A stretch of DNA of 21,361 bases, taken from assembly GCA_937900285.1 (NCBI GenBank), contig CALCEM010000076.1:1-21361 (forward strand), read 5' to 3'. Within the stretch, counting starts at the first letter, position 1, and the number at the start of each line of letters is the position of its first letter. This stretch comes from an uncultured Fretibacterium sp. (GTDB lineage Bacteria; Synergistota; Synergistia; Synergistales; Aminobacteriaceae). Positions 1 through 7,184 of this stretch are shown piece after piece. Below the pieces are notes generated by a model, which made no database searches, was not told where the DNA came from, and was given only the letters and a program-made list of their open reading frames with translations. Position numbers and translations under genes: made by a program.

Positions 1-55
1 ACATTAAAAAATTTTTTGGGGATTATATTAAATTAAATAATTTTGTGATAGAATT
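1..55 (+). repeat. 55-bp direct repeat, copy 1 (promoter segment of unit 1)
   Basis: Positions 1-55 are identical to 358-412. The segment ends in an extended -10 box: TG at 46-47 and TAGAAT at 49-54. The last part, AATTTTGTGATA followed by GAATTCA, nearly matches the promoter just before tRNA-Ser at 7345-7362, which suggests a stable-RNA-type promoter reading rightwards. The -35 region is weak. The contig begins on the first base of this repeat, so its true left boundary is unknown. Confidence 0.85.
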
Positions 56-345
56 CAGGATGTTATGAAGGAGTAAGTTACATCCTGATAATAAATTAAG
101 AGGTCTATTTGTCGGAATTTAGCTCATAAACCAGTCAATTAAAACTTTAATTAGTTTTACGAGACAGTACAGTGTGCAAAGAATTTCCTTAATGTCAGTA
201 AGGATTTTCCGCCACTGTAATTTTTTATTTTTCATTCCGGCAGGTTTGCGATTTTTGTTACGCATTTTCTGATTCACCTGCGATTCACAGGACGGGATTC
301 CTCACTCGCATAAGCTCCTGTTACTTACCGAAGCTCCTTCGAAGC
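56..345 (+). ncRNA. Candidate structured RNA, unit 1
   Basis: No credible ORF. Stems visible by eye: 56-63 with 80-87 (8 bp, 16-nt loop); 169-174 plus GC with 211-218, enclosing TCCTTA/TAAGGA; 240-245 with 276-281; 287-292 with 316-321. The loop of the first hairpin (67-73 and 74-78) is complementary to 334-340 and 323-327 near the far end, giving a possible long-range pseudoknot. A T-rich run follows the central hairpin (221-232), so it may be a terminator or an exposed linker. The same set of pairings recurs in unit 2 with different bases. I could not match it to tmRNA, RNase P, SRP, 6S, T-box or cobalamin RNA. Strand is inferred from the promoter; the ends are approximate. Confidence 0.5.
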
Positions 346-357
346 GGGACAATTATA

Positions 358-412
358 ACATTAAAAAATTTTTTGGGGATTATATTAAATTAAATAATTT
401 TGTGATAGAATT
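358..412 (+). repeat. 55-bp direct repeat, copy 2 (promoter segment of unit 2)
   Basis: Exact second copy of 1-55, with TAGAAT at 406-411 as likely -10. It is preceded by ATTATAACATTAAAAA, a string that appears again at about 709-724 after unit 2. The repeat period is therefore about 355 bp and each unit has its own promoter. Confidence 0.85.
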
Positions 413-705
413 TAAATTAAACAAGGACAGCGGAGAGGTGCCGGAGCCTTGAAAGTAGTTTTATATTTTACTGGTGATTTTATTCTGTAAGCAGATCCTT
501 AATCATAAGGATAATACCTAAGAAATAGTAAAGGGCAGTGGCAAGATCTCTAATCCCTGCAAGGATGTCTCGCCACTGTATTTTTTTGTTACGAGCAGGC
601 TTTTTTGACTTTTTGGCCAATGTATTCACCTGTCTTTCACAGGGCTAAAATCCTCCCTGAACGATAAGCCCCTGTAACTCACCCGGAGCCTCTCCCAAGC
701 AGAAC
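413..705 (+). ncRNA. Candidate structured RNA, unit 2
   Basis: Diverged partner of unit 1 with the same order of stems: 422-426 with 447-451 (CAAGG/CCTTG); 536-542 with 572-578 (CAGTGGC/GCCACTG) followed by T7 at 581-587; GCAGG at 595-599 with CCTGT at 628-632 (weak); 639-644 with 670-675. The loop of the first hairpin, GGAGAGG at 432-438, pairs with CCTCTCC at 689-695, and CCGG at 441-444 with 683-686, as in unit 1. Paired positions change together between the copies (for example an A-T pair in unit 1 is G-C here), which supports an RNA product. Shared short motifs include GCCACTGTA and ATTCACCTG. Family unknown. Confidence 0.5.
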
Positions 706-796
706 GCATTATAACATTAAAAACTTCAAGACTATGAATTAAAATAATATTAAAATATTTTGTGTGAAAAATTTTAAATCGGGAGTGTAAAAAGTT

Positions 797-1732
797 ATGG
801 AACAGGAAAAACGCGAACTCGTAATAATCGGAGCAGGCCCGGCAGGTTTAAGCGCGGCAATTTATGGCAAACGTGCAGGACTTGATGTTTTAGTACTGGA
901 AAAAGGTGCAGCAGGCGGACAAATTAATTTAACGGATTCAATCGAAAATTATCCGGGAATTTTAAGCGCGACAGGTTTTGAATTAGCGGAATTGTTTAAG
1001 AAGCACGCCGAAAAATTTAATCCGGAAATCCGCAGAATAAGCAAATGTAAAATTGAAATTCGAGATGGCAAAAAATTTATACTCACCAAAAAAGGCAAAA
1101 CAGAAATTGAGATCGAAGCCACAGCAATAATTATCGCAACGGGTGCGCATTATAAGAGATTAGGCTGTGAAGGTGAAGCTGAACATATTGGGCAGGGCGT
1201 GAGCTTTTGTGCTGTGTGCGATGGAGCTTTTTATAAAGGTCTCGAAATCGCCGTAATCGGTGGCGGAAATACTGCAGTTGAAGAGGCGGACTATTTGACA
1301 AATTTTGCGGCAAAAGTTTACTTAATTCATCGCCGTGATGAGTTCAGAGCTGTAAAAATTGCGGTCGATCGCGCTTTGGCAAATCCGAAAATTGTGCCCG
1401 TTTATAATTCTGTCGTAACAAAAATTGAAGGTGCTGAAGGTGTCGAAAAAATAATTATTAAGAACGTGAAAACTAATGAATTAAGCGAGTTAAAAATTTC
1501 CGGAGTGTTTATGTTTGTTGGTCAAGAACCTGACGACGAATGTATACGCGGACTCGTTGAAGCTGAAGCAGGCGGCTGGGTAAAAACTGATGAGAAAATG
1601 CAGACTTCAATAAAAGGAATTTACGCGGCCGGTGATATTCGCTCTAAATTTTTGCGCCAAGTTATAACAGCAACTTCGGACGGAGCTATTGCGGCGATGG
1701 CAGCTTCTGAATATATACGCGAGACGAAATAA
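797..1732 (+). CDS. trxB: Thioredoxin reductase
   Basis: Flavoprotein that uses NADPH to reduce thioredoxin in the cytoplasm. The 311-residue protein has the low-molecular-weight TrxR layout: FAD-binding GAGPAG at residues 12-17, the redox pair in CAVCDG (Cys138 and Cys141), the second dinucleotide motif GGGNTA at 155-160, HRRDEFRA at 178-185 (the HRRxxxRA signature for the NADPH 2'-phosphate) and the C-terminal FAD motif AAGD near 287. Length is normal. The ATG follows GGGAG by about 11 bases. It lies directly downstream of the two RNA units and seems to be alone in its transcript, ending at the hairpin at 1749-1808. Whether the upstream units affect it cannot be told from sequence. Confidence 0.96.
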   Translation: MEQEKRELVIIGAGPAGLSAAIYGKRAGLDVLVLEKGAAGGQINLTDSIENYPGILSATGFELAELFKKHAEKFNPEIRRISKCKIEIRDGKKFILTKKGKTEIEIEATAIIIATGAHYKRLGCEGEAEHIGQGVSFCAVCDGAFYKGLEIAVIGGGNTAVEEADYLTNFAAKVYLIHRRDEFRAVKIAVDRALANPKIVPVYNSVVTKIEGAEGVEKIIIKNVKTNELSELKISGVFMFVGQEPDDECIRGLVEAEAGGWVKTDEKMQTSIKGIYAAGDIRSKFLRQVITATSDGAIAAMAASEYIRETK

Positions 1733-1748
1733 ATTTAAATATAAAAAA

Positions 1749-1808
1749 ATCCTGCTCCAGATAAAAATTTAAAATTTAAAATTTAAATAAGAATTCTGGA
1801 ACGGGATT
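1749..1808. terminator. Bidirectional terminator between trxB and the nitroreductase gene
   Basis: Inverted repeat AATCCTGCTCCAGA (1749-1762) against TTCTGGAACGGGATT (1794-1808) with one or two mismatches. The long loop is made of repeated AAATTTA. On the minus strand it is followed by T7 (1743-1749 as A's); on the plus strand by a weaker A/T tract. It sits between two convergent genes. Confidence 0.75.
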
Positions 1809-1829
1809 AAAAATTTTATTATTATTTAC

Positions 1830-2354
1830 TTATTCGACGTAAAAAACTCTTCCGGGCTTGCGTTCGTGAGCTTTGGTCTCTTCAGCGATATAACCAAGTG
1901 CGCAATGTCCAATGCCTTCATAATCTCCGGTGATGCCTAAAGATTTTAAAAAATTTTTGTATTCGTCCATCTCAAATTCTTCGCGTGCCCTGTTAATCCA
2001 ACAGCTTCCGATTCCTAATGAATTAGCTGCGAGCATTAAATTGGCCATAACGAGCGAGCCGTCATAAATTTTATTTGGGAATTGTTTATCAGCCAGCACA
2101 ATTAAAATTACTGGAGCACCATAAAACGGATCAAAATCTTCCTGCCAGCCTCCTATTTTGCAGTTAATTTTTGAAATTTTGTCGCGAAGTTCTTTATTTG
2201 TAACTGCAATTATAATTGTTGACTGACGATTTTTGCCACTTGCCGCCCATAATCCTGCGTTAATAATTTCGTCAATTATATTTTTGGGAAGCATTTCGCT
2301 TTTAAAATTTCTCGTGCTTCTGCGTGAAATAATATTTTCAATTACTGGATTCAA
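1830..2354 (-). CDS. Nitroreductase-family FMN oxidoreductase
   Basis: Small (174 aa) member of the nitroreductase family, cytoplasmic FMN enzymes that use NAD(P)H. The N-terminus carries the family motif SRRSTRNF (residues 10-17), where the arginines contact FMN phosphate. AGLWAASGKNRQ (33-44) and LMLAANSLGIGSCWI (106-120) are the other usual family blocks. The C-terminus contains the GALGYI-like block (CALGYIAEE) and a KPGRVFYVE tail. Substrate cannot be assigned. The start is TTG at 2352-2354, supported by AGGAGGA (2364-2370) nine bases upstream; no ATG lies between. It ends at the shared terminator with trxB. Confidence 0.88.
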   Translation of the reverse strand: MNPVIENIISRRSTRNFKSEMLPKNIIDEIINAGLWAASGKNRQSTIIIAVTNKELRDKISKINCKIGGWQEDFDPFYGAPVILIVLADKQFPNKIYDGSLVMANLMLAANSLGIGSCWINRAREEFEMDEYKNFLKSLGITGDYEGIGHCALGYIAEETKAHERKPGRVFYVE

Positions 2355-2397
2355 AATAAATATTCCTCCTGAAAAAATTTTAATAAATATTTATATT

Positions 2398-3441
2398 TTA
2401 CCAGTAACAGCCATTCTCAAATCTTTGTTTATTTGCTGGTGTTTCAGATTCATCAGGTCTCACCCAATAGCCATTATTAAAATATTTTGAGAAAAATTCA
2501 TAATATTCCGGATCATTTTCCCAGCGTTTACCGATTATGCCAAATAATAATTGTGTCGCTCCGCCTAAATGTATCACAATTTTCCCGGCCTGTTTTAATT
2601 TCGCAGCCAATGGAAACCCGTAAGCACCGCAGCCGATTATTGCGACATCAAAATTTTTTTTCATGGCCTCATCAAACATATAATTTAATGCTTCAAACCA
2701 TGTTTTAAACCTTTCGTCACGAGTTCCGCCTATAGTTTGCACGGCAGGTTGCATTATTAATTCAAAATCCGGCAAAATATTTTCACCGTTAAATAATTTT
2801 TCGCGTTTTTTATATTGTTCTGGAATAGTTTTATAAAACGGGTGAATTACTAAAACTTTTTTACCTTCGAGTTTTGCGCTCCACGGATCTTTTGATGAGA
2901 ACGGCTCAAGCGCACTCAAATGACAATAATCCGGATCATTTCCAAAAGTTTTTAAAATATATTCTTCCAATGGATTAAACCAAACTCCCATTAAATTAAC
3001 TTGTTTTGTAGATTTTTTCATCAAGTCAGCAAATTTTATTAATTCGTTTTTATCTTCCGGGAAAAATCCTGCAATATCCCTACACAAATGCATCAGCGCA
3101 GAACTATAAGGACAGCAAAAACCTTTATTATTATTTTTCACTTTCGTAAAAGCACTTAACTCACAAGAGCCATAACGCGCGGCCATAAACGGATTGCCCT
3201 TTAAAATTGCATCGCCAATAATTTTATTTGCTTCGTCCTTATTATAAATTTTTTTGCCGTTATAAATTTCCGGTGGGAGTTTGTGACGTTTATAAATATC
3301 TTTGTTGCGTTTAAATTCTTTTGCGTAAGCTCTAGCCTTGTTAATTCCATCACTGTCAAATACTCCAGCTGCATACATGCAGGCCAAATCAAATTCCCAG
3401 CTGTTAAAAAATCTTCTGACCCTTGCGATTATTCCGAACAT
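2398..3441 (-). CDS. Putative GT-D-fold-like glycosyltransferase (DUF1792-like)
   Basis: About 347 residues. The features I recognise are ARYGSCE near residues 89-95 (an ARxG-x-E motif like that of GT-D/DUF1792 glycosyltransferases), GCGAYGFPLAAKLKQAGK near 271-288 and HLGGATQLLFGIIGKRW near 292-308, with a Trp- and Cys-containing tail. By family analogy it may transfer a sugar during surface polysaccharide or glycan synthesis; substrate unknown. No signal peptide or membrane segment is obvious. Start: GTG at 3444 and ATG at 3441 are adjacent in frame; the GGGAG spacing (8 bases) favours ATG. It has its own promoter (3542-3569), and a heptamer repeat lies across the transcription start. Family assignment is from memory of motifs. 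Confidence 0.6.
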   Translation of the reverse strand: MFGIIARVRRFFNSWEFDLACMYAAGVFDSDGINKARAYAKEFKRNKDIYKRHKLPPEIYNGKKIYNKDEANKIIGDAILKGNPFMAARYGSCELSAFTKVKNNNKGFCCPYSSALMHLCRDIAGFFPEDKNELIKFADLMKKSTKQVNLMGVWFNPLEEYILKTFGNDPDYCHLSALEPFSSKDPWSAKLEGKKVLVIHPFYKTIPEQYKKREKLFNGENILPDFELIMQPAVQTIGGTRDERFKTWFEALNYMFDEAMKKNFDVAIIGCGAYGFPLAAKLKQAGKIVIHLGGATQLLFGIIGKRWENDPEYYEFFSKYFNNGYWVRPDESETPANKQRFENGCYW

Positions 3442-3503
3442 CACACGATCTCCCGAATAATCTCATGATCAGAAAAAATATTTTTAATTAGTGCATAATC
3501 ATC

Positions 3504-3543
3504 CCGATAACCGATAACCGATAACCGATAACCGATAACCGAT
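3504..3543 (-). repeat. 7-bp tandem repeat, about 5.7 copies of CCGATAA
   Basis: Perfect copies at 3504-3510, 3511-3517, 3518-3524, 3525-3531 and 3532-3538, plus CCGAT at 3539-3543. On the minus strand it reads TTATCGG and begins immediately after the -10 box of the promoter at 3542-3569, so it covers the expected transcription start and the first part of the leader of the glycosyltransferase gene. Confidence 0.95.
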
Positions 3544-3569
3544 TTTACAGACTTAATCATCGTTGTCAA
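3542..3569 (-). promoter_or_regulatory. Sigma-70-type promoter for the 2398-3441 gene
   Basis: Read on the minus strand: consensus -35 TTGACA (3564-3569), 16-base spacer, -10 TAAAAT (3542-3547). The expected start is near 3535, inside the heptamer repeat. The promoter lies about 100 bases before the glycosyltransferase start and just after the last tRNA. Confidence 0.75.
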
Positions 3570-3609
3570 GCCCCTTTTTTTTGTGATTTTTGTAAAAATT
3601 CGTGAGCGG

Positions 3610-3682
3610 AGCCGACTTTCGGACTTGAACCGAAGACCCCATCCTTACCATGGATGTGCTCTACCTGCTGAGCTAAGTCGGC
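3610..3682 (-). tRNA. tRNA-Thr(GGU)
   Basis: Complete cloverleaf on the minus strand. The acceptor GCCGACT pairs with its 3' partner, the D-arm is GCTCAGCAGGTAGAGC, and the anticodon loop ATGGTAA gives GGU. T-loop TTCAAGT. CCA is not encoded. Last tRNA of a three-gene cluster. Confidence 0.95.
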
Positions 3683-3695
3683 ATAAAATTTAAAA

Positions 3696-3781
3696 TGGTG
3701 GTGGAACATGGATTTGAACCATGGTAGGCTCCCGCCGACAGATTTACAGTCTGTTGCCATTGACCACTCGGCCATTCCACC
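3696..3781 (-). tRNA. tRNA-Tyr(GUA)
   Basis: Class II tRNA on the minus strand with a long variable arm. Acceptor GGTGGAA/TTCCACC, anticodon loop CTGTAAA gives GUA, discriminator A, and CCA is encoded (3696-3698). Confidence 0.95.
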
Positions 3782-3832
3782 GAAAATATAAAAACTTTCA
3801 ATCTTCAAAACTTTAAAATGCTTTCACACCGG

Positions 3833-3905
3833 AGCCGGCGAGGGGACTCGAACCTCCGACCTGCTGATTACAAGTCAGCTGCTCTACCAACTGAGCTACA
3901 CCGGC
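3833..3905 (-). tRNA. tRNA-Thr(UGU)
   Basis: Minus-strand cloverleaf with acceptor GCCGGTG/CGCCGGC, anticodon loop CTTGTAA giving UGU, and T-loop TTCGAGT. One mismatch in the T stem (A opposite C). CCA is not encoded. First tRNA of the cluster, directly behind its promoter. The order Thr(UGU)-Tyr-Thr(GGU) recalls the E. coli thrU-tyrU-glyT-thrT cluster without the glycine tRNA. Confidence 0.94.
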
Positions 3906-3921
3906 ATTCAGCACGCTAGAG

Positions 3922-3949
3922 ATTTTACATTTAAATTTTTTTATGTCAA
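3922..3949 (-). promoter_or_regulatory. Promoter of the tRNA cluster
   Basis: Minus strand: -35 TTGACA (3944-3949), 16-base spacer, TG before -10 TAAAAT (3922-3927). Start expected near 3915, about ten bases before tRNA-Thr(UGU). It lies between the end of recO and the tRNAs, so the tRNAs do not depend on the operon above. Confidence 0.8.
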
Positions 3950-3962
3950 GTTTTATTTTTAT

Positions 3963-4601
3963 TTATTTCATTTGCAGGAATCCGGAAATTAATTTTACAG
4001 CGTATGCAAACATGTCATTTTTATGATTTAACGAGCCGTCGGAATACAAATTTAATATATTTTTTGTGCTTAAAATCGAAATTTCCAGCAATATTTTTAT
4101 ATTTTCCTGGTCAAAATTCTTCGAAACATAAAAATTTATAAGATCAGGAGCTAAACCCCATATATTTAGCCATTTCCATGTAAATTTAAAATCAACTAGA
4201 TTAACCGGAATATTTTTATTTTTTAATAATTCCATGCTGTAATATAAATTCGCAAGTAATAAATTATCTGGATGACCCGGAATTAAATTTTTTATAATTT
4301 TTTTCGTCCATTCAATGGCTATATATAATTTTTTGGGAGTAACACGGAAAATTAAAAAGTCATCTAAAATTTCGGCCTCTTCTAAAAAATAATTCCCAGA
4401 TTTCTGCGACTTTTCCAAATTAAAATTACCTAAAGTTAATGGCTCTGTCGCTCCGAATAATTTTTTATTTGAAGTGCTTAACGGTTCTATAATCCCGTAA
4501 TCTTTTAAAAATAATGAAACTCTTAAATTATTTTCTCCGGAAATTTTACGCGTCAATACTATTCCGGGAGATTTAATAATATTTCTATTTTCATCAGGCA
4601 T
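3963..4601 (-). CDS. recO: DNA repair protein RecO
   Basis: RecO helps load RecA on single-stranded DNA together with RecR in recombinational repair. The 212-residue protein has the usual start of the RecO OB-fold: SPGIVLTRKISGENNLRVSLFLKDYGIIE at about residues 11-39, where family members carry a similar block ending in G. The helical C-terminal part is poorly conserved, and the cysteine zinc cluster seen in many RecO proteins is absent. It is somewhat short for the family. Its ATG overlaps the end of era by 8 bases, and era-recO is a common bacterial pair, which adds much to the assignment. Confidence 0.82.
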   Translation of the reverse strand: MPDENRNIIKSPGIVLTRKISGENNLRVSLFLKDYGIIEPLSTSNKKLFGATEPLTLGNFNLEKSQKSGNYFLEEAEILDDFLIFRVTPKKLYIAIEWTKKIIKNLIPGHPDNLLLANLYYSMELLKNKNIPVNLVDFKFTWKWLNIWGLAPDLINFYVSKNFDQENIKILLEISILSTKNILNLYSDGSLNHKNDMFAYAVKLISGFLQMK

Positions 4602-5532
4602 AACCCAAATTTTTTAACGCATTAATATTTTTTCGCCAATTCGGGTATATTTTTACCCATAAATCTAAATATATTTTAAATCCCGTTAAATCTTCAAGAG
4701 AATTTCTTGCGGACATTCCAATTTTTTTTATCATGCTTCCATTATTGCCGATTAAAATTTTTTTCTGCCCTTCAGTTTCAACTGTTAAGACTGCTCGAAT
4801 ATATAAATTTTTTCGTTCCGGATATTCGTCGGGGCTTTTATATTCTTCGATGTTTACGGCTGTACAGTGCGGAACTTCATCACGCAAAAATAATAAAATC
4901 TTTTCACGTATAATTTCTTCGGCCATAAATTTTTCAGTTGAATCAATTAATATTTCCGGATCGTATAAAAATCCCTGTTCAGGCATATAACTTTTTGCAA
5001 GTTCGATTAATTTATCGATATTTTTATTAAATTTTGCGCTCACCGAAATTTTATTATTAAATTTATAAATGCTCTCATATAATTTAAAAACTTTTTCTGA
5101 ATCAAAATTAAATTTATCCGATTTATTTGCAACGAGTACAACAGGGATATTTTTTATATTTATATTTATGTCATTTAAAATTTCTGCTGCTTCGTTATCG
5201 TCTTCGTTTAAATTTTTAGCTCCGGAATCAACGATCCAAAATATTAAATCGCAATCTTCCAGAGCATTTTTTACAGCATCATTTAAATATCTGCTTAACT
5301 TGTCATTATTATTTTTTACTTTAAATAATCCTGGTGTATCAATAAATATTATTTGTAAATTTTTGCTTTCGTCCGTATAAATGCATCTTACTGCGTTTCT
5401 AGTTGTCTGAGCTTTTGGTGAAACTATTTGTGCGCGGGATTTCAATAACGCATTTATTAAACTGGATTTACCGGCATTAGGTCTCCCGATTAAAGCAACT
5501 GTACCGCAAAAAAATTTAAATTTATCGTTCAT
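4594..5532 (-). CDS. era: GTPase Era
   Basis: Essential Ras-like GTPase that binds the 3' end of 16S rRNA and acts in 30S assembly. In the 312 residues: G1 GRPNAGKSS (16-24), the effector-region TTRN, G3 DTPG (65-68), G4 NKSD (136-139), G5 SAK (165-167), then a KH domain with the GNNG loop (262-265) and the usual EVPHCTAVNIEEY block leading into it. Its start overlaps the cdd stop as ATGA, and its end overlaps recO. Translation of the three genes is probably coupled. Confidence 0.97.
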   Translation of the reverse strand: MNDKFKFFCGTVALIGRPNAGKSSLINALLKSRAQIVSPKAQTTRNAVRCIYTDESKNLQIIFIDTPGLFKVKNNNDKLSRYLNDAVKNALEDCDLIFWIVDSGAKNLNEDDNEAAEILNDININIKNIPVVLVANKSDKFNFDSEKVFKLYESIYKFNNKISVSAKFNKNIDKLIELAKSYMPEQGFLYDPEILIDSTEKFMAEEIIREKILLFLRDEVPHCTAVNIEEYKSPDEYPERKNLYIRAVLTVETEGQKKILIGNNGSMIKKIGMSARNSLEDLTGFKIYLDLWVKIYPNWRKNINALKNLGYA

Positions 5533-5969
5533 TCCTCAAGTTCAAGCTCAAACGAGTGCGGCAATAATTCTTTTATTTCGTAAATTTTAGCTCCTTCAGG
5601 TGAAGCCATGACCACCAAAATATTTTTATTGAACTCTACAAGAGTCTGGCGACACATTCCGCACGGAGGACATTTAATTTTTAAATAATCGTTTTTATTT
5701 TCGCTCGAACCTGCCACCGCAATAGCTAAAGGGTTGCGCATACCTTTTGAAACCATTTGAACAATACCGGAACGTTCAGCGCAAATCGTAGCACCATACG
5801 AAGAATTTTCGACGTTACAGGATAAAATAATTTCGTCATTCTCAAAAAGCAATGCGGCTCCAACATGAAATTTTGAATATGGAGCATACGCCAAATTTGC
5901 AGCCTCACGCGCTTTCAATAATAAATCATCCGGTGAAACTTTTTCAGAAGGCCACTTTATTCCTGACAT
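5529..5969 (-). CDS. cdd: Cytidine deaminase
   Basis: Deaminates cytidine and deoxycytidine to uridine and deoxyuridine in pyrimidine salvage. The 146 residues are the normal length of the homotetrameric class. Zinc and active-site residues: C63-A-E65 within NVENSSYGATICAERSG, and CPPCGMC with Cys103 and Cys106 completing the zinc site; Glu65 is the proton shuttle. YAPYSKFHVGAAL (28-40) is the usual N-terminal block. First gene of cdd-era-recO. The ribosome site is weak: AAGGA is about 15 bases before the ATG. Confidence 0.96.
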   Translation of the reverse strand: MSGIKWPSEKVSPDDLLLKAREAANLAYAPYSKFHVGAALLFENDEIILSCNVENSSYGATICAERSGIVQMVSKGMRNPLAIAVAGSSENKNDYLKIKCPPCGMCRQTLVEFNKNILVVMASPEGAKIYEIKELLPHSFELELEE

Positions 5970-5996
5970 CTTAACATTCTCACGTCCTTTTATATT

Positions 5997-6140
5997 TTAA
6001 GCGTTTACCAGTTCTTTAGTATTATATTTCTTTTCAACATGTATAAAATGATGTTTGCCGTCCTTATAATATCCTATACAACCGTCATGACTGTCCAGCC
6101 ACTCTTTCGAAAATTCCGGAATATCCGAACACTCAACGAG
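5997..6140 (-). pseudogene. ORF remnant of unknown gene, no start codon
   Basis: Between a TAA at 6141-6143 and a TAA at 5997-5999 one minus-strand frame is open for 47 codons and looks protein-coding, with blocks such as PEFSKEWLDSHDG and GYYKDGKHHFIHVEKKY. There is no ATG, GTG or TTG in frame and no ribosome site, and the other frames upstream are closed. It may be the C-terminal end of a decayed gene. I do not recognise the family. Base composition matches the neighbours. Confidence 0.4.
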
Positions 6141-6196
6141 TTAATTATATAACGCTTAAATTATTTTTCACGCGCACATATACTCAAATTTTATTT

Positions 6197-7129
6197 TTAT
6201 TTTGCGGCCATTGCAGCCCCGATTAATCCAGCTTTATAACCCAATGTGCAAGCGACAATTTTAGTCTTGTTATTTTTATTTTCTCCGCCGTAAATTTCTT
6301 TGTTTACCATTTCGCGTAAAGGCTTTAATAATTTTTCTCCCTGTTTCGCAATTCCTCCGCCTATGCTTATTATTTCGGGGTGCAGACCGTTTATAAAATT
6401 TACAAGTCCGCAAGCTAAATAATTTATATATTCGTCAATTAATTTTTTTGCTACCGGATCGCCCTGATCTAATGCGTCAAATGCTGTTTTACCAGTAATA
6501 TTTTTTTCGCGGTCTGCAATTTTTGTTAATATGCTTTCAGGATTTAAATTTATTGCTTCGCGAGTCATGTTAATTAATCCTGTTGCGCTGGAATAAGCCT
6601 CAAAACATCCGCGCCGGCCACAAGTGCATAATTTTCCGTCACAATTTATAACCATGTGTCCAAATTCGCAGCCGGGCCAAATTTTTCCGTTTATTACGAA
6701 GCCAGTCCCGACACCGGTCCCAAGCGTCACGATCATCGCACTCGAAGCACCGCGCGCACTCCCGGAAATCACTTCACCTAATGCAGCGGCATCAGCATCA
6801 TTTTCAAGATGGACATTTAAATTTAATTCTTTGCTCATCAATTCGGCAATATGAAAATTTCTCCAGCCTAAATTATTGTTATAAATTACAATGCCGTTTT
6901 TATTATCAATATCTCCGGGCGATCCTACTCCAACGGCTTTTATATCACTTAATTTTAAATTTGCGCATTCGACAGCATTTTTAACTGAGCTTAAAATGTC
7001 CTGTAAAACTATTTCTTGAGGCCGATCCGCACCTGTAGGAATATCGTATTCTGAAATTACTTCACCCGATTCACTAACGACACCAGATTTAATATTAGTT
7101 CCGCCAATGTCTACGCCGATATAATACAT
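6197..7129 (-). CDS. glcK: ROK-family glucokinase
   Basis: Phosphorylates glucose (or a related hexose) with ATP at the entry to glycolysis. The 310 residues show the ROK layout: phosphate-binding DIGGTN (7-12), the sugar-binding ENDADAAALGE block (109-119), a second phosphate block LGTGVGTG (136-143), EFGHMV (155-160) and the ROK zinc motif CTCGRRGC (C168, C170, C175 with H158). GGGIAKQGE lies near the C-terminus. No DNA-binding N-terminal domain, so it is a kinase rather than a ROK repressor. The exact sugar is not proven by sequence; some ROK kinases use fructose or N-acetylmannosamine. No clear Shine-Dalgarno before the ATG. Two micro-ORFs lie upstream. Confidence 0.88.
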   Translation of the reverse strand: MYYIGVDIGGTNIKSGVVSESGEVISEYDIPTGADRPQEIVLQDILSSVKNAVECANLKLSDIKAVGVGSPGDIDNKNGIVIYNNNLGWRNFHIAELMSKELNLNVHLENDADAAALGEVISGSARGASSAMIVTLGTGVGTGFVINGKIWPGCEFGHMVINCDGKLCTCGRRGCFEAYSSATGLINMTREAINLNPESILTKIADREKNITGKTAFDALDQGDPVAKKLIDEYINYLACGLVNFINGLHPEIISIGGGIAKQGEKLLKPLREMVNKEIYGGENKNNKTKIVACTLGYKAGLIGAAMAAK

Positions 7130-7184
7130 TTTTAAATTTCGTTGCTACTGAAAAAAATTTAATGTTGCGTTTTTATGCTTTTCA

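Noticed and set aside
56..705. Cobalamin riboswitches, because of GCCACTGTA and, on the minus strand, a partial resemblance to the B12 box
   Set aside because: The core stems and spacing of the cobalamin aptamer are absent. The B12-box-like stretch matches at only 10-11 of 16 positions and is explained by a local stem.
56..705. tmRNA, RNase P RNA, SRP RNA, 6S RNA or T-box leader
   Set aside because: None of the signature sequences is present, such as the tRNA-like ends of tmRNA, GAGGAAAGUC of RNase P, the GGAAG loop of SRP or the T-box sequence.
3566..3808. Open frame of 80 codons across the tRNA cluster on the minus strand
   Set aside because: It reads through two complete tRNA genes; the peptide is tRNA sequence translated.
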